A DNA stretch of 64,000 bases from Luteimonas abyssi (GTDB taxonomy: Bacteria; Pseudomonadota; Gammaproteobacteria; Xanthomonadales; Xanthomonadaceae): NCBI RefSeq assembly GCF_001482195.1, contig NZ_KQ759763.1, positions 1,585,321 through 1,649,320 of the forward strand, in the 5' to 3' direction. This document shows positions 56,062 through 64,000 of the stretch, in pieces (position 1 is the first letter of the stretch; each line of letters starts with the position of its first letter). The translations under genes and the position numbers were made by a program. A model generated the notes under the pieces. The model saw nothing but the letters and a program-made list of their open reading frames with translations. It was not told the DNA's origin and did not search any database.

Positions 56062-58815
56062 TCAGCCGTGACGCACGTTCGCGAGCGACGGTGCGCCGCC
56101 CGGTGCCCCGTGGGCCATCAGCCAGCGGGCCATGTCGCGCGCGGCGAGTGGGCGCGAGTACAGATATCCCTGCGCCTCGTCGCAACCGCCGTCGATCAGC
56201 AGGCGCTCGTCGTCGGCGCTTTCCACGCCCTCGGCCAGCACCTGCATGCGTAAGGCCTTGCCGAGCTGGATGATCGCGCGCGCCACCTCGGTGGCGCGTT
56301 CGCCCTCGCCGATACCGGAAATGAAGCTGCGGTCGATCTTCAGCCGCCCCACCGGAAACCGGCTCAGATAGCTGAGGCTCGAGAACCCGGTCCCGAAGTC
56401 GTCGATCGCCAGGGCGACGCCGGCCGCGGTCAGCACCTGGAAACACTCGCGCAGGGTCTCCGTGTCGCGCAGCAAGGCGGATTCGGTCAGTTCGATCTCC
56501 AGCCGCGAGGGCGGCCACTCGGCCTCCGTACATGCCGACAGCACGCTGGCCGCGAAACCGGCATCGCGCAATTGCACCGCCGAGACGTTGACCGACATGC
56601 GGCCGAACGCGATCCCCGCGGCGGCCCACGCCGACGCCTGGCGACAGGCCTCGCGCAGGACCCAGTCGCCGATGGCGGCGATGTCGCCGGACATCTCCGC
56701 GATCGGGACGAACTCCTCCGGCAGGCAGCCGCCGAGTCGCGGATGCTCCCAGCGCACCAGGGCCTCCACGCCGGAGATCCGTTGCCGGGCGAGGTCGATC
56801 TGTGGCTGATAGACGAGCGACATTTCCTCGCGCTCGAGTGCGCCACGCAACGCCTGCTCCAGATGGAGCCGCCGCCGCGCGCGATGCCAGGCCTCGATGC
56901 TGTGGAACTCGATGCGGTTGCGCCCGCCCTGCTTGGCGATATGCAGCGCCGCAGTCGCACCGCGCAGCAGGTCGTCGAAGCCGACGTTCTCCGGGCGGAT
57001 CGCGATGCCGGCGGCGACGCCCAGGTGCAACAGTTCCTCGCCCACCGGCACCGGACCCGACAGATCCGCCACGATCCGCCGCGCGTAGGCTTCCACTGCG
57101 CCGCGTCCTTCCTGGCGGCGGATCAGGATCGCGAACTCGTCGCCCCCCAGGCGTCCGAACAGATCGCCGGCCTCCACCAGAATGTGCAGGCGTGCGGCGA
57201 CCGCCCGCAGGATGGCATCGCCCGCGGCCGGTCCGTGCGCCTCGTTGATGCCGCCGAAACCGTCCAGGTCCAGCAACAGCAGGGCCTGCCCCGCCGAGGG
57301 GCCTTCCGCGAACGCCTGCTCGACCTCCTCCCGGAGACACAGTCGGTTCGGGAGCCCGGTCAGCGGGTCGTAGTGCGACAGGCGCCGGATGCGCTCGTTG
57401 GCGGCGCGCTCGCCGGTAATGTCGCGGAACAGCACCAGGTGCCGACCGATACCGGAGGCCTGGCGCTCGAAGTCGATGACCGCGTGCGTCCAGACCTGCT
57501 GTCCGTCGGGCCGGTAAAAACAGAGTTCGAGCGCCTCCGCCGGCGCCCCGTCGGCGCCGCGGACCATGGCGGCCTGCAAGGCATCGCGCGATTCGGGCGT
57601 GTAGTGACGCAGGAGTTCGTCCAGCGCCAGCGTGCCGTCCTCGTGTCCGTGCAGGCGTGCGCATTCGCCGGTCCAGTACAGCACGCGGGTCGCGGGGTCG
57701 ATCTCGCAGCCGCCGATACGACCGAGTTCGGCCACGCGGCGCAGCAGGTCGCTGCCGCGCCGCCACTCGTGTTCGGCGCGGATCTGCCGGGTCACATCCT
57801 GGATCTGCGCCAGGACCCGGGTCGGACGGCCCCGATCGTCGCAGTGCTGCGACGCCCAGACCCGGAGATGCACGACACCCGCGCGGCCGGGCGCTTCGAG
57901 ATCGAAGCCGACGCGATCCTCGCCCCGGCGCATGGCGCGCCAGGCCTCGCGCAACGCGGTGGCGTTCGCCCGGCAGTGACGCACCCACGCGCGCACCCGG
58001 ACGCCGTTGTCGATGGCGAGCGTGTCGCGCAGTTCCGGCGCGGCCCAGACCACGTCGCTGATCACGTCCCAGGTCCAACTGGCCATGCCGGCCAGCCGCT
58101 GCGCATCCTCGAGCATCCCGCGCTGTTCGCGCAGGCGCTGTTCGAGCTGCTTCTGGCTGTCGATCCCGGTCAAGGTGCCGGCGATGCAGATCGGGGCGCC
58201 GTCGGATGCGGTGTGGATCACCCGGCCGGAATCGCGCAGCCAGCGCCAGCTCCCGTCGTCGTGCAGGCGCCGGTACTCGCACTGGTAGACCGGAAGGCGC
58301 CCGGCCAGGCAGGCGTCCATGGCCTCGCGCGCACGCTGGCGGTCGTCGGGATGGATCGACTGCAGCGCATCCTCGAAGGTGTCCGTTCCGGACGTGGCGC
58401 CCAGGCGTTCCTCCCATGCCTCGGATCGCCGCAAACGGTCGCGGCGGACGTCCCATACCCACAGCGCGTGACCGCCGGCGTCGGCGGCCTGCAACCACTC
58501 GGCGTCGTCGGACGGCAACCGGACGCTGAGCGAGAACGCCACCGGCGCGCCGCCTTCGTCCGCGGCGATCACCCGCAGGCATGCGCTCAGGCAGCCGTCG
58601 CCGGCCGGAAGTTCGCAGTCCAGCGCCTGGGGCGTACCGGCCTGCAACCGATGGCGGTAACCGGCCAACGCGTGCGCGTGCCGCTCGACGATCCGGTCCA
58701 GGCCACGGCTGCGCGCGGCCGGATTCGCCAGCAGACAGCGACCCTCGCGATCGAGCACCAGCAGCCCGTCGGCGACAGGGTGGCTGAGCAGGCTCGAAAT
58801 GACGCCGGATTCCAT
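56062..58815 (-). CDS. PAS-GGDEF-EAL cyclic-di-GMP signalling protein
   Basis: A 917-residue cytosolic protein with three or four N-terminal PAS-type sensor domains (repeats such as HPDDRQRAREAMDACLAG and RYDPLTGLPN-like LSHYDPLTGLPNRL leading into the cyclase), a GGDEF domain with intact LGGDEFAIL near residue 554, and an EAL domain keeping the catalytic set: GVEALVRW near 681, NVSAVQL, IELTES, IDDFGTG, LKIDRSF, EGVES and AQGYLYS. The Lys of the usual FKxIN cyclase motif is Gly (DGFGGINEAHG) and no RxxD inhibitory site is seen, so phosphodiesterase activity is the safer prediction. It is divergent from a histidine kinase. Confidence 0.9.
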   Translation of the reverse strand: MESGVISSLLSHPVADGLLVLDREGRCLLANPAARSRGLDRIVERHAHALAGYRHRLQAGTPQALDCELPAGDGCLSACLRVIAADEGGAPVAFSLSVRLPSDDAEWLQAADAGGHALWVWDVRRDRLRRSEAWEERLGATSGTDTFEDALQSIHPDDRQRAREAMDACLAGRLPVYQCEYRRLHDDGSWRWLRDSGRVIHTASDGAPICIAGTLTGIDSQKQLEQRLREQRGMLEDAQRLAGMASWTWDVISDVVWAAPELRDTLAIDNGVRVRAWVRHCRANATALREAWRAMRRGEDRVGFDLEAPGRAGVVHLRVWASQHCDDRGRPTRVLAQIQDVTRQIRAEHEWRRGSDLLRRVAELGRIGGCEIDPATRVLYWTGECARLHGHEDGTLALDELLRHYTPESRDALQAAMVRGADGAPAEALELCFYRPDGQQVWTHAVIDFERQASGIGRHLVLFRDITGERAANERIRRLSHYDPLTGLPNRLCLREEVEQAFAEGPSAGQALLLLDLDGFGGINEAHGPAAGDAILRAVAARLHILVEAGDLFGRLGGDEFAILIRRQEGRGAVEAYARRIVADLSGPVPVGEELLHLGVAAGIAIRPENVGFDDLLRGATAALHIAKQGGRNRIEFHSIEAWHRARRRLHLEQALRGALEREEMSLVYQPQIDLARQRISGVEALVRWEHPRLGGCLPEEFVPIAEMSGDIAAIGDWVLREACRQASAWAAAGIAFGRMSVNVSAVQLRDAGFAASVLSACTEAEWPPSRLEIELTESALLRDTETLRECFQVLTAAGVALAIDDFGTGFSSLSYLSRFPVGRLKIDRSFISGIGEGERATEVARAIIQLGKALRMQVLAEGVESADDERLLIDGGCDEAQGYLYSRPLAARDMARWLMAHGAPGGAPSLANVRHG

Positions 58816-58963
58816 CGGACGGCTGCGCTCCAGTCGCGTTGCGCCGGCCGGGACGGGCGGGCTCGCCCCATCGATAGCGGCGTCCCCGCGCGGAAGTTGA
58901 GGGAGATCGCGACGCCCGCGTTAGACTGCTGCGACAGCCACCGCAACGAGGTCATCGCAGCCC

Positions 58964-60301
58964 ATGGCGTCCGATCTGGAGCCCGCCGGCACCGCGGCGG
59001 GACGCAGCGTACCCGGCGCCCGCCTGGCGGGGCTGCGGTGGTGGATTCCCGTGCTGTACCTGCTGATCGGCATCGCCTGGATTCTCCTCAGCGATCGAAT
59101 GGTCGATGCGATCTTCGCGGAGACGGCGGTGCGCAACCTGCAGTCGCTCAAGGGCATCGCGTTCGTGATCGTCACGGCCGGGGGGCTGTGGTTGCTGCTG
59201 CGCCATCACGCCGCCGGGATCGTGCGCGCGCACCGCGCCGAGCTCGAGCACGCCCGGCGCTATCGACAGCTGCTCGATCTGCACCCGGATCCGGCCTGGC
59301 TGTACGAGGCGGTCGGTCCCCGGCTGCTGTACGTCAATCCGGCCGCACGGACGTTCTTCGCGCTGGGAGACGGCGACGTCGCCAGCCTGGACGCGGCCGC
59401 CCTGCAGGCACTGATGCCGGGACCGGGCGACACGCCACCCGCCGTGTCGCTCCATCGCATCCGACGGCCCGACGGCCGGGTCCGGGATGTCGAACTGCAC
59501 ACGGCACCCGTCGGGTGCGCGCGCGGCGGCATGCGCTGGGCCGGTCTGCGCGACCGCAGCGCCGAGTCCGAAGCCGAGCGGATGCGCGATGAACTCGCCG
59601 AGGGCAACCGCCAACTGCAGGCGGTGGCGGCACGCGTCTTCACCCTGCAGGAGGACGAGCGCCGGGCGATCTCGCGCGAGCTGCACGACGAAATCGGCCA
59701 GGCCATCACCGCCATCAAGATGTCGGCCAGCGCAGCCCGCCACGAAGCCGACGCGCAGCGCCGCAGCGACGACATCGACGACATTCTGGTGCTCGCCGAC
59801 GCGACCATCGAGCGCGTGCGCGACATCTCCATCCTGCTGCGCCCCCCGCAACTCGACGCGCTCGGCCTGGAAGCCGCACTGCGCTGGCATGCCGAGCGCC
59901 TGTTCCGCAATGCCACGCCCGCGCTTTCGCTCGAGATCGAGCATCTGCCGGAGCGGCCCGACCGCGAGATCGAGCAGGCCTGCTTCCGTATCGCGCAGGA
60001 GGCGCTGACCAACGCCCTCCGCCATGCCGGGGCCGGCGCAGTGTCGCTGCGGCTCAACGGCGACGATGGACATTTGCGTCTGCGGATCGAAGACGACGGC
60101 GGCGGCTTCGATCCCGTGGCGGGCGCAGGCGGTCTCGGCATCCTGATCATGCGCGAGCGCGCCCAGGGCGTGGGTGGCGATGTTTCCGTGGTGTCGGCGC
60201 CGGGCGACGGCACCCGCGTCGACGCGCGTCTGCCGCCGCGCGCGGAATCCATCGTCGCCCTGCGCGCTGCCGACGAGCGCATGCCCAGTTCCGGCGGCTA
60301 G
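58964..60301 (+). CDS. Membrane sensor histidine kinase (NarX/HisKA_3 type)
   Basis: A 445-residue kinase with two membrane helices (about residues 26-45 and 65-80), a short PAS-like segment (HPDPAWLYEAVGPRLLYVN near 107), a coiled coil, and the HisKA_3 dimerisation helix with the phospho-acceptor His in SRELHDEIGQAITAIK near 240. The HATPase domain follows (AQEALTNALRHAGA near 345, DDGGGFD, GGLGILIMRER). Kinases of this class usually pair with LuxR/NarL-type response regulators, but the nearest receiver (next gene) is not of that type and lies 9 bases downstream. Confidence 0.9.
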   Translation: MASDLEPAGTAAGRSVPGARLAGLRWWIPVLYLLIGIAWILLSDRMVDAIFAETAVRNLQSLKGIAFVIVTAGGLWLLLRHHAAGIVRAHRAELEHARRYRQLLDLHPDPAWLYEAVGPRLLYVNPAARTFFALGDGDVASLDAAALQALMPGPGDTPPAVSLHRIRRPDGRVRDVELHTAPVGCARGGMRWAGLRDRSAESEAERMRDELAEGNRQLQAVAARVFTLQEDERRAISRELHDEIGQAITAIKMSASAARHEADAQRRSDDIDDILVLADATIERVRDISILLRPPQLDALGLEAALRWHAERLFRNATPALSLEIEHLPERPDREIEQACFRIAQEALTNALRHAGAGAVSLRLNGDDGHLRLRIEDDGGGFDPVAGAGGLGILIMRERAQGVGGDVSVVSAPGDGTRVDARLPPRAESIVALRAADERMPSSGG

Positions 60302-60310
60302 AATCCGGGC
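60299..60310 (+). promoter_or_regulatory. -10-like TAGAAT directly before the GGDEF-EAL-REC start
   Basis: TAGAAT at 60299-60304 overlaps the stop codon of the kinase gene and is followed by six bases and ATG 60311, the recurring leaderless geometry. It could give the REC gene independent expression. Confidence 0.5.
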
Positions 60311-62032
60311 ATGCCTCTCCTGGATCCGGCTTCGCCTCCGCCCCTGCAACGCCTCGGTGCCGGCCACCCCGGACTGATCGCAGTGCTCGACCAGGCCCGG
60401 GAGCGGGGCCAAACCGTCGCGTTGCTGCATCTGGATATCGAGCACTTCGCGTCGATCAACCAGAACATGGGACCGGACGTCGGCGACGCCGCGCTCGACA
60501 CGGTCGGCGGGCGGCTGGCCGAATGCCTCGGCGACCGCAGCGGGGTCTGGCGCCACGGCAGCGACGAGTTCGTCGTCGCCGCGCCGCTGAGCAGCGCCGA
60601 ACCCGCCGCGGTCCAGGCGCTGGCGCAGCGCCTGATCGACGCGATCGGGCGCCCGCTCGTCGTCCTTCCCTACACCTTGTTCCTGGAAGCCAAGGTCGGC
60701 ATCAGCCTGTTTCCCGAGCATGCACAGGACCCATCGGCCCTGCTGCACCTGGCCGAGACCGCGGTGCGCCGCGCCTCGCACCTGGTGCGCGAGCCGGTCC
60801 AACTGCACACCACCGAGGCGACCGATCGCGTCCAGAGCGAAAGCGCGATCGCGCGCCAGATCGTCGACGCCCTGCCCAACGGCGAACTGCGCTTGCGCTA
60901 CCAGCCCAAGATCAGCGCCCGCGACGGCCGCGTGGTCGGCATGGAGGCGCTGGTGCGCTGGCAATCGCCGTCGCTCGGTCTGCTGCTGCCCGAACGCTTT
61001 CTGCCGACTGCCGAACGCCTGGGCGTGATCGTCCAGATCGGCGACTGGATGATCGAAAAGATCGTCGAACAGGTGCGGTCGTGGCGCGAGCAGGGGTTCG
61101 ACGATTTCTTCGTCGGCGCCAACGTGTCCACGCTGCAGTTGCTGCAGCCCGGCTTCGTCGATGGCCTGCTCGGGCGCATGCACCAGGCCGCCCTGCCGAT
61201 GTCGTCGATCCTGCTCGAGATCAACGAGAGCTCGCTCAACAACAACGCGCACGCGGTCTATCAGGCGGTCACCAAACTGCGGCACGAGGGCGTCGGGCTG
61301 ACCCTGGACAATTTCGGTACCGGCGACGCCAGCCTCGGCGCGCTGGTGCGCTACCCGGCCGATATCCTGAAGATCGACCGCAGCTTCATCAATGCCGCCC
61401 CGGCCGGCAGTCGCGAGACGGCGATCGTGCGCGCGATGATCGCGATGGGCCACCAGCTCGGCATGAAGGTGATCGCCAACGGCGTGGAGACCGAGGCCCA
61501 GCTCGGGTTCCTGCGCCGCGCCGATTGCGATTTCTTCCAGGGCTACCTGTTCGGCGAGCCGATGAGCGCGGACACCGCGAGCCAGGCGCTGCGGCGCCGC
61601 TACCTGCGCCCCGAGCTGTTCACCGCCACCCAGCCGGACCGGACCCTGCTGCTGGTCGACGACGAGGAGAACGTGCTGCGTTCGCTGGTGCGGCTGTTCC
61701 GCCGCGACGGCTACCGCATCCTCGCCGCCGGCAACGTCCGCGACGCGTTCGGGCTGCTGGCCACCAACGAGGTCCAGGTGATCCTGTCCGACCAGCGGAT
61801 GTCGGAGATGGACGGCACCGAGTTCCTCGGCCGGGTGAAGATGCTCTATCCGGACACGATCCGCCTGGTGCTGTCGGGCTATACCGACCTGGCCACTGTC
61901 ACCGACGCCATCAATCGCGGGGCCATCTACCGGTTCCTGACCAAGCCCTGGGACGACCGCGAGCTGCGCGAGCACATCAGCCAGGCATTCCGGACCTACG
62001 ACAGCCAGCGCAACCGGGACCACGGGAGCTGA
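60311..62032 (+). CDS. Degenerate GGDEF-EAL protein with C-terminal receiver domain
   Basis: A 573-residue cytosolic protein in the unusual order GGDEF-EAL-REC. The cyclase signature is HGSDEF (82-87) instead of GGDEF. In the EAL domain Glu212 (MEALVRW), ANVSTLQL and LKIDRSF are kept, but the DDFGTG motif is DNFGTG (Asn334) and the EGVE glutamate is Asn (ANGVE, residue 390), both catalytic positions in active EAL enzymes. It is therefore probably inactive and may bind c-di-GMP or act as a scaffold. The receiver (about 445-565) looks functional: TLLLVDDEEN, phospho-Asp in LSDQRM near 493, LSGYTD and FLTKPWD. Such receivers resemble RpfG/HDOD-associated ones. It starts 9 bases after the kinase gene. 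Confidence 0.88.
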   Translation: MPLLDPASPPPLQRLGAGHPGLIAVLDQARERGQTVALLHLDIEHFASINQNMGPDVGDAALDTVGGRLAECLGDRSGVWRHGSDEFVVAAPLSSAEPAAVQALAQRLIDAIGRPLVVLPYTLFLEAKVGISLFPEHAQDPSALLHLAETAVRRASHLVREPVQLHTTEATDRVQSESAIARQIVDALPNGELRLRYQPKISARDGRVVGMEALVRWQSPSLGLLLPERFLPTAERLGVIVQIGDWMIEKIVEQVRSWREQGFDDFFVGANVSTLQLLQPGFVDGLLGRMHQAALPMSSILLEINESSLNNNAHAVYQAVTKLRHEGVGLTLDNFGTGDASLGALVRYPADILKIDRSFINAAPAGSRETAIVRAMIAMGHQLGMKVIANGVETEAQLGFLRRADCDFFQGYLFGEPMSADTASQALRRRYLRPELFTATQPDRTLLLVDDEENVLRSLVRLFRRDGYRILAAGNVRDAFGLLATNEVQVILSDQRMSEMDGTEFLGRVKMLYPDTIRLVLSGYTDLATVTDAINRGAIYRFLTKPWDDRELREHISQAFRTYDSQRNRDHGS

Positions 62033-62070
62033 CGACGACGCCTTGGCGACGTCGCCGGCGACAGCGCGGG

Positions 62071-63261
62071 TCAGCCGTGGCTGCCGGGTTGGCGGACCGG
62101 CAACACCACCCGGAAGCGGCTGCCGACGCCCGGCTCGCTGTCGACCTCGATACGGCCGTGGTGCTTGGCGACGATGCCGTACGAGATGGACAGCCCGAGA
62201 CCCGTGCCCTTCCCCACCGGCTTGGTGGTGAAGAACGGATCGAAGATCCGCGCCAGCATGTCCGGGGCGATGCCGCTGCCGGTGTCGCCGATCTCGATCC
62301 AGACCGTGCCGTCGCCCAGCCCTGAGCGCACGCTGATCACGCCGCGTTCCTCGATCGCCTGGCCTGCGTTGAGCAGCAGGTTCATGAAGACCTGGTTGAG
62401 CTCCGACTGCATGCACTCGATCATCGGCAGCTTGCCGTACTGCTTTTCCAGCGTGGCCTTGTAGCGCAGTTCGTTCCAGACGATGTTGAGGGTGGAATCG
62501 AGCCCGGCATGCAGATCCGCCAGTTTCCAGGCGTTGTCGCGGTCCGAGCGCGAGAAGTCCTTCAGGTCGCGCACGATCCGGGTCACCCGCTCGATGCCTT
62601 GGCGGGACTCGGTCAGCAGTTGCGGCAGATCGCGGCTGATGAAGTCGATGTCCAGCCGCTCGCGGGTGGCATCGATCTCGGCGCGCAGTTCGTCGGGCTC
62701 GGGCGCGCGCAGGGCGCGGTCGTAGGCATCGATCAGCGCGAACAGGTTGCCCACGTACTCCTGCAGGCTGCCCAGGTTGGAGTGGACGTAGCCGATCGGA
62801 TTGTTGATCTCGTGCGCGACACCGGCGGCCAGCTGACCGATCGAGGCCATCTTCTCGGCCTGCAACAGTTGCTCCTGCGCGGCGGTGAGGCGGACGTTGA
62901 GTTCCTCGTGCCGGCGCAGCAGTTCCTGGTCGTCCTCGCGGATCAGGCCGGGATCCTGCAGCAGGAGCAGCAATTGGTCGTCCTGGTCGTGCAGCGCGTG
63001 CAGACGTGCGGCCAGCGTGCGACCCTCGCCGAACGACAGATAGTCGCTCCAGCGCTCCTGTGCGCGGGCCTGCTCGGGCGCGTGCGCGGGCAGCAGATCC
63101 TCGATCCGCGGGTCGGTTTCCGACCACAGCGGGTGCGAACGCCCCAGCGCCCGCGCCGACGGATTGGCGTAGACCAGCCGTCCGTCGCGCGCGTACAGCA
63201 ACACGCCCTCCTGCAGACGGTCGAGAGAGGCCAGCAGCGGCTGGGCGAGCGAAGAAGGCAT
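62071..63261 (-). CDS. PAS-containing sensor histidine kinase (NtrB/ZraS type)
   Basis: A 396-residue cytosolic kinase with an N-terminal PAS domain (RLQEGVLLYARDGRLVYANPS, cited here as LLYARDGRLVYANPS), a coiled coil (HEELNVRLTAAQEQLLQAEKM; first 14 shown as HEELNVRLTAAQEQ), the phospho-acceptor His in LAAGVAHEINNPIGYVHSNL near 160 and a full HATPase (NQVFMNLLLNAGQAIEE near 302, DTGSGIAPDML, GTGLGLSIS). It is convergent with the GGDEF-EAL-REC gene, whose receiver is the nearest possible partner. ATG 63261 follows the weak start; the longer frame is unlikely. Confidence 0.88.
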   Translation of the reverse strand: MPSSLAQPLLASLDRLQEGVLLYARDGRLVYANPSARALGRSHPLWSETDPRIEDLLPAHAPEQARAQERWSDYLSFGEGRTLAARLHALHDQDDQLLLLLQDPGLIREDDQELLRRHEELNVRLTAAQEQLLQAEKMASIGQLAAGVAHEINNPIGYVHSNLGSLQEYVGNLFALIDAYDRALRAPEPDELRAEIDATRERLDIDFISRDLPQLLTESRQGIERVTRIVRDLKDFSRSDRDNAWKLADLHAGLDSTLNIVWNELRYKATLEKQYGKLPMIECMQSELNQVFMNLLLNAGQAIEERGVISVRSGLGDGTVWIEIGDTGSGIAPDMLARIFDPFFTTKPVGKGTGLGLSISYGIVAKHHGRIEVDSEPGVGSRFRVVLPVRQPGSHG

Positions 63262-63340
63262 GGGTAGGGTCACGAAGTCCGGTCGGCTTGAGCTCGACCG
63301 CATTCTAAGGCCGCTGGCGCGGCCTGCCCGAAGGCGCGGC

Positions 63341-63676
63341 TCAGGCGATCGCGAGATCGCGCGAGCGGCAGGCCTGCTCGGTGCGCCCGTGGGCGTCGTA
63401 GGCGGGCGTACTCTCGACCCGGCCGAGGTGGCGCAGCGCCCAGTTCACTTCGCGCCGGCGACGGGCCAGCAGGGCGCCGTTGGCCCGGTTCAGTTCCGCC
63501 AGCTCGCCGAGCGGTCCGGCGAGTTCGCTGCTGGGGTGGCGTTCCAGCTCGCGCAACGCGGCGAGCTTCTCGCCGGTCGAGCGCATCAGCGCCTCGACAT
63601 CGTGGCCGATCAGCGCTTCGCGCTCGTCGGCGAGCGCGATCGCCAGACGGTCCAGTCGGGCCTGTGCGTCGGACAT
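63341..63676 (-). CDS. flgN: Flagellar chaperone FlgN
   Basis: A 111-residue mostly helical protein with the FlgN pattern of a leading helix (RLDRLAIALADEREALIGHD), a middle ERHPSS turn and a second long helix (LAELNRANGALLARRRREVN). FlgN carries the hook-filament junction proteins FlgK and FlgL. Its start overlaps the flgM stop (ATGA), the usual flgMN arrangement. The assignment is by size, helix pattern and position, since FlgN is poorly conserved. Confidence 0.82.
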   Translation of the reverse strand: MSDAQARLDRLAIALADEREALIGHDVEALMRSTGEKLAALRELERHPSSELAGPLGELAELNRANGALLARRRREVNWALRHLGRVESTPAYDAHGRTEQACRSRDLAIA

Positions 63677-63984
63677 CAGCCGCCCAGCTGCCCGTCCAGG
63701 TCCAGCATGCGCTGGGCGATGGCTTCGGGATCGATCCGGTACTGGCCCGAGGCGAGCGATTCGCGCACCGCCTGCACGCGCGCCTCGTCGAAGGCGGGAC
63801 GTGCGGACAGGTCGCGCTGCAGGGCCTGCAGCCCGGCGGCCTCGCCGGTCAGGCGCAGGCTGTCGGCGGCCGCCGGCGCTTCGATCGCCTTGTCGCGGGC
63901 TTCGCCGGCGCGGCCGACCTGGTTGCCGATCGGGCCTGTGCTGCGGACGGCGGGAGGGGGTGTCCCTTCGATTTTCTGGCTCAT
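63676..63984 (-). CDS. flgM: Anti-sigma-28 factor FlgM
   Basis: A 102-residue, largely disordered protein whose C-terminal half binds FliA (sigma-28) and keeps late flagellar genes off until FlgM is exported. The FliA-binding end is visible as VQAVRESLASGQYRIDPEAI (about residues 74-93), with the family's final helix AQRMLDLDG. It is at the right edge of the window; its promoter is beyond or within the last 16 bases. Confidence 0.9.
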   Translation of the reverse strand: MSQKIEGTPPPAVRSTGPIGNQVGRAGEARDKAIEAPAAADSLRLTGEAAGLQALQRDLSARPAFDEARVQAVRESLASGQYRIDPEAIAQRMLDLDGQLGG

Positions 63985-64000
63985 GGCAGGGGTCCTGTCA

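Overview
The window looks like a chromosomal segment of a high-GC gammaproteobacterium of the Xanthomonadaceae/Lysobacteraceae (Xanthomonas, Lysobacter, Luteimonas and relatives). The grounds are the strong G/C preference at third codon positions, several conserved gammaproteobacterial gene blocks, xanthomonad-type hypothetical families, and many genes whose only promoter-like signal is a TANNNT hexamer directly before the start codon. Genus is not resolved. Family assignments come from reading motifs and recalling families; no database search was run.

Layout. (1) 1-12829, core: a probable rodZ tail, yfgM-bamB-der (cell envelope and ribosome assembly), a molybdenum-cofactor block mobA-moeA-moeB (MoeB fused to a rhodanese domain), a DUF2272 protein, a DUF1244 protein, folD, and guaB - small membrane protein - guaA. 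(2) 12830-24529, accessory island behind guaA: an hsdM-hsdS-gmrSD-like-hsdR operon (type I restriction-modification with a DUF262/HNH gene inside it), a small XRE regulator, a dense cluster of mutually exclusive RNA hairpins leading into an acidic XAC0095-like gene, and a hipBA toxin-antitoxin pair under an elaborate palindromic promoter. (3) 24607-34705, core: a cupin protein, tadA, DUF2721, orn, divergent ppsA/ppsR, DUF1249, a lipoprotein with a methyltransferase fold coupled to an APC permease, tRNA-Glu and tRNA-Ala, and an MFS transporter. (4) 34706-43506: a gap with a dif-like XerCD site, a Tat-exported aldo-keto reductase, an ABC1/UbiB kinase, and rarA-crcB behind ftsK-lolA on the minus strand. 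(5) 43620-55488: ald, trxB, a FemAB-like acyltransferase, aat, infA, clpA, clpS, a NUDIX-mnmA-hflD set and a chemoreceptor. (6) 56062-64000, signalling: two GGDEF/EAL proteins (one probably inactive and fused to a receiver), two histidine kinases, and flgN-flgM.

How genes work together. aat, clpS and clpA make up the L/F branch of the N-degron pathway. The order clpS-clpA-infA-aat...trxB...ftsK-lolA-rarA mirrors E. coli, with ald where E. coli has lrp. MobA, MoeA and MoeB act in molybdenum-cofactor assembly; GuaB and GuaA convert IMP to GMP; PpsR switches PpsA on and off by phosphorylation. The signalling block beside flgMN probably couples c-di-GMP or phosphorelay input to motility.

The most unusual parts are the island's restriction operon with its nested GmrSD-like gene, the switch-like RNA at 21628-21819, the hipBA operator complex, the dif-like site, and the degenerate GGDEF-EAL-REC protein.
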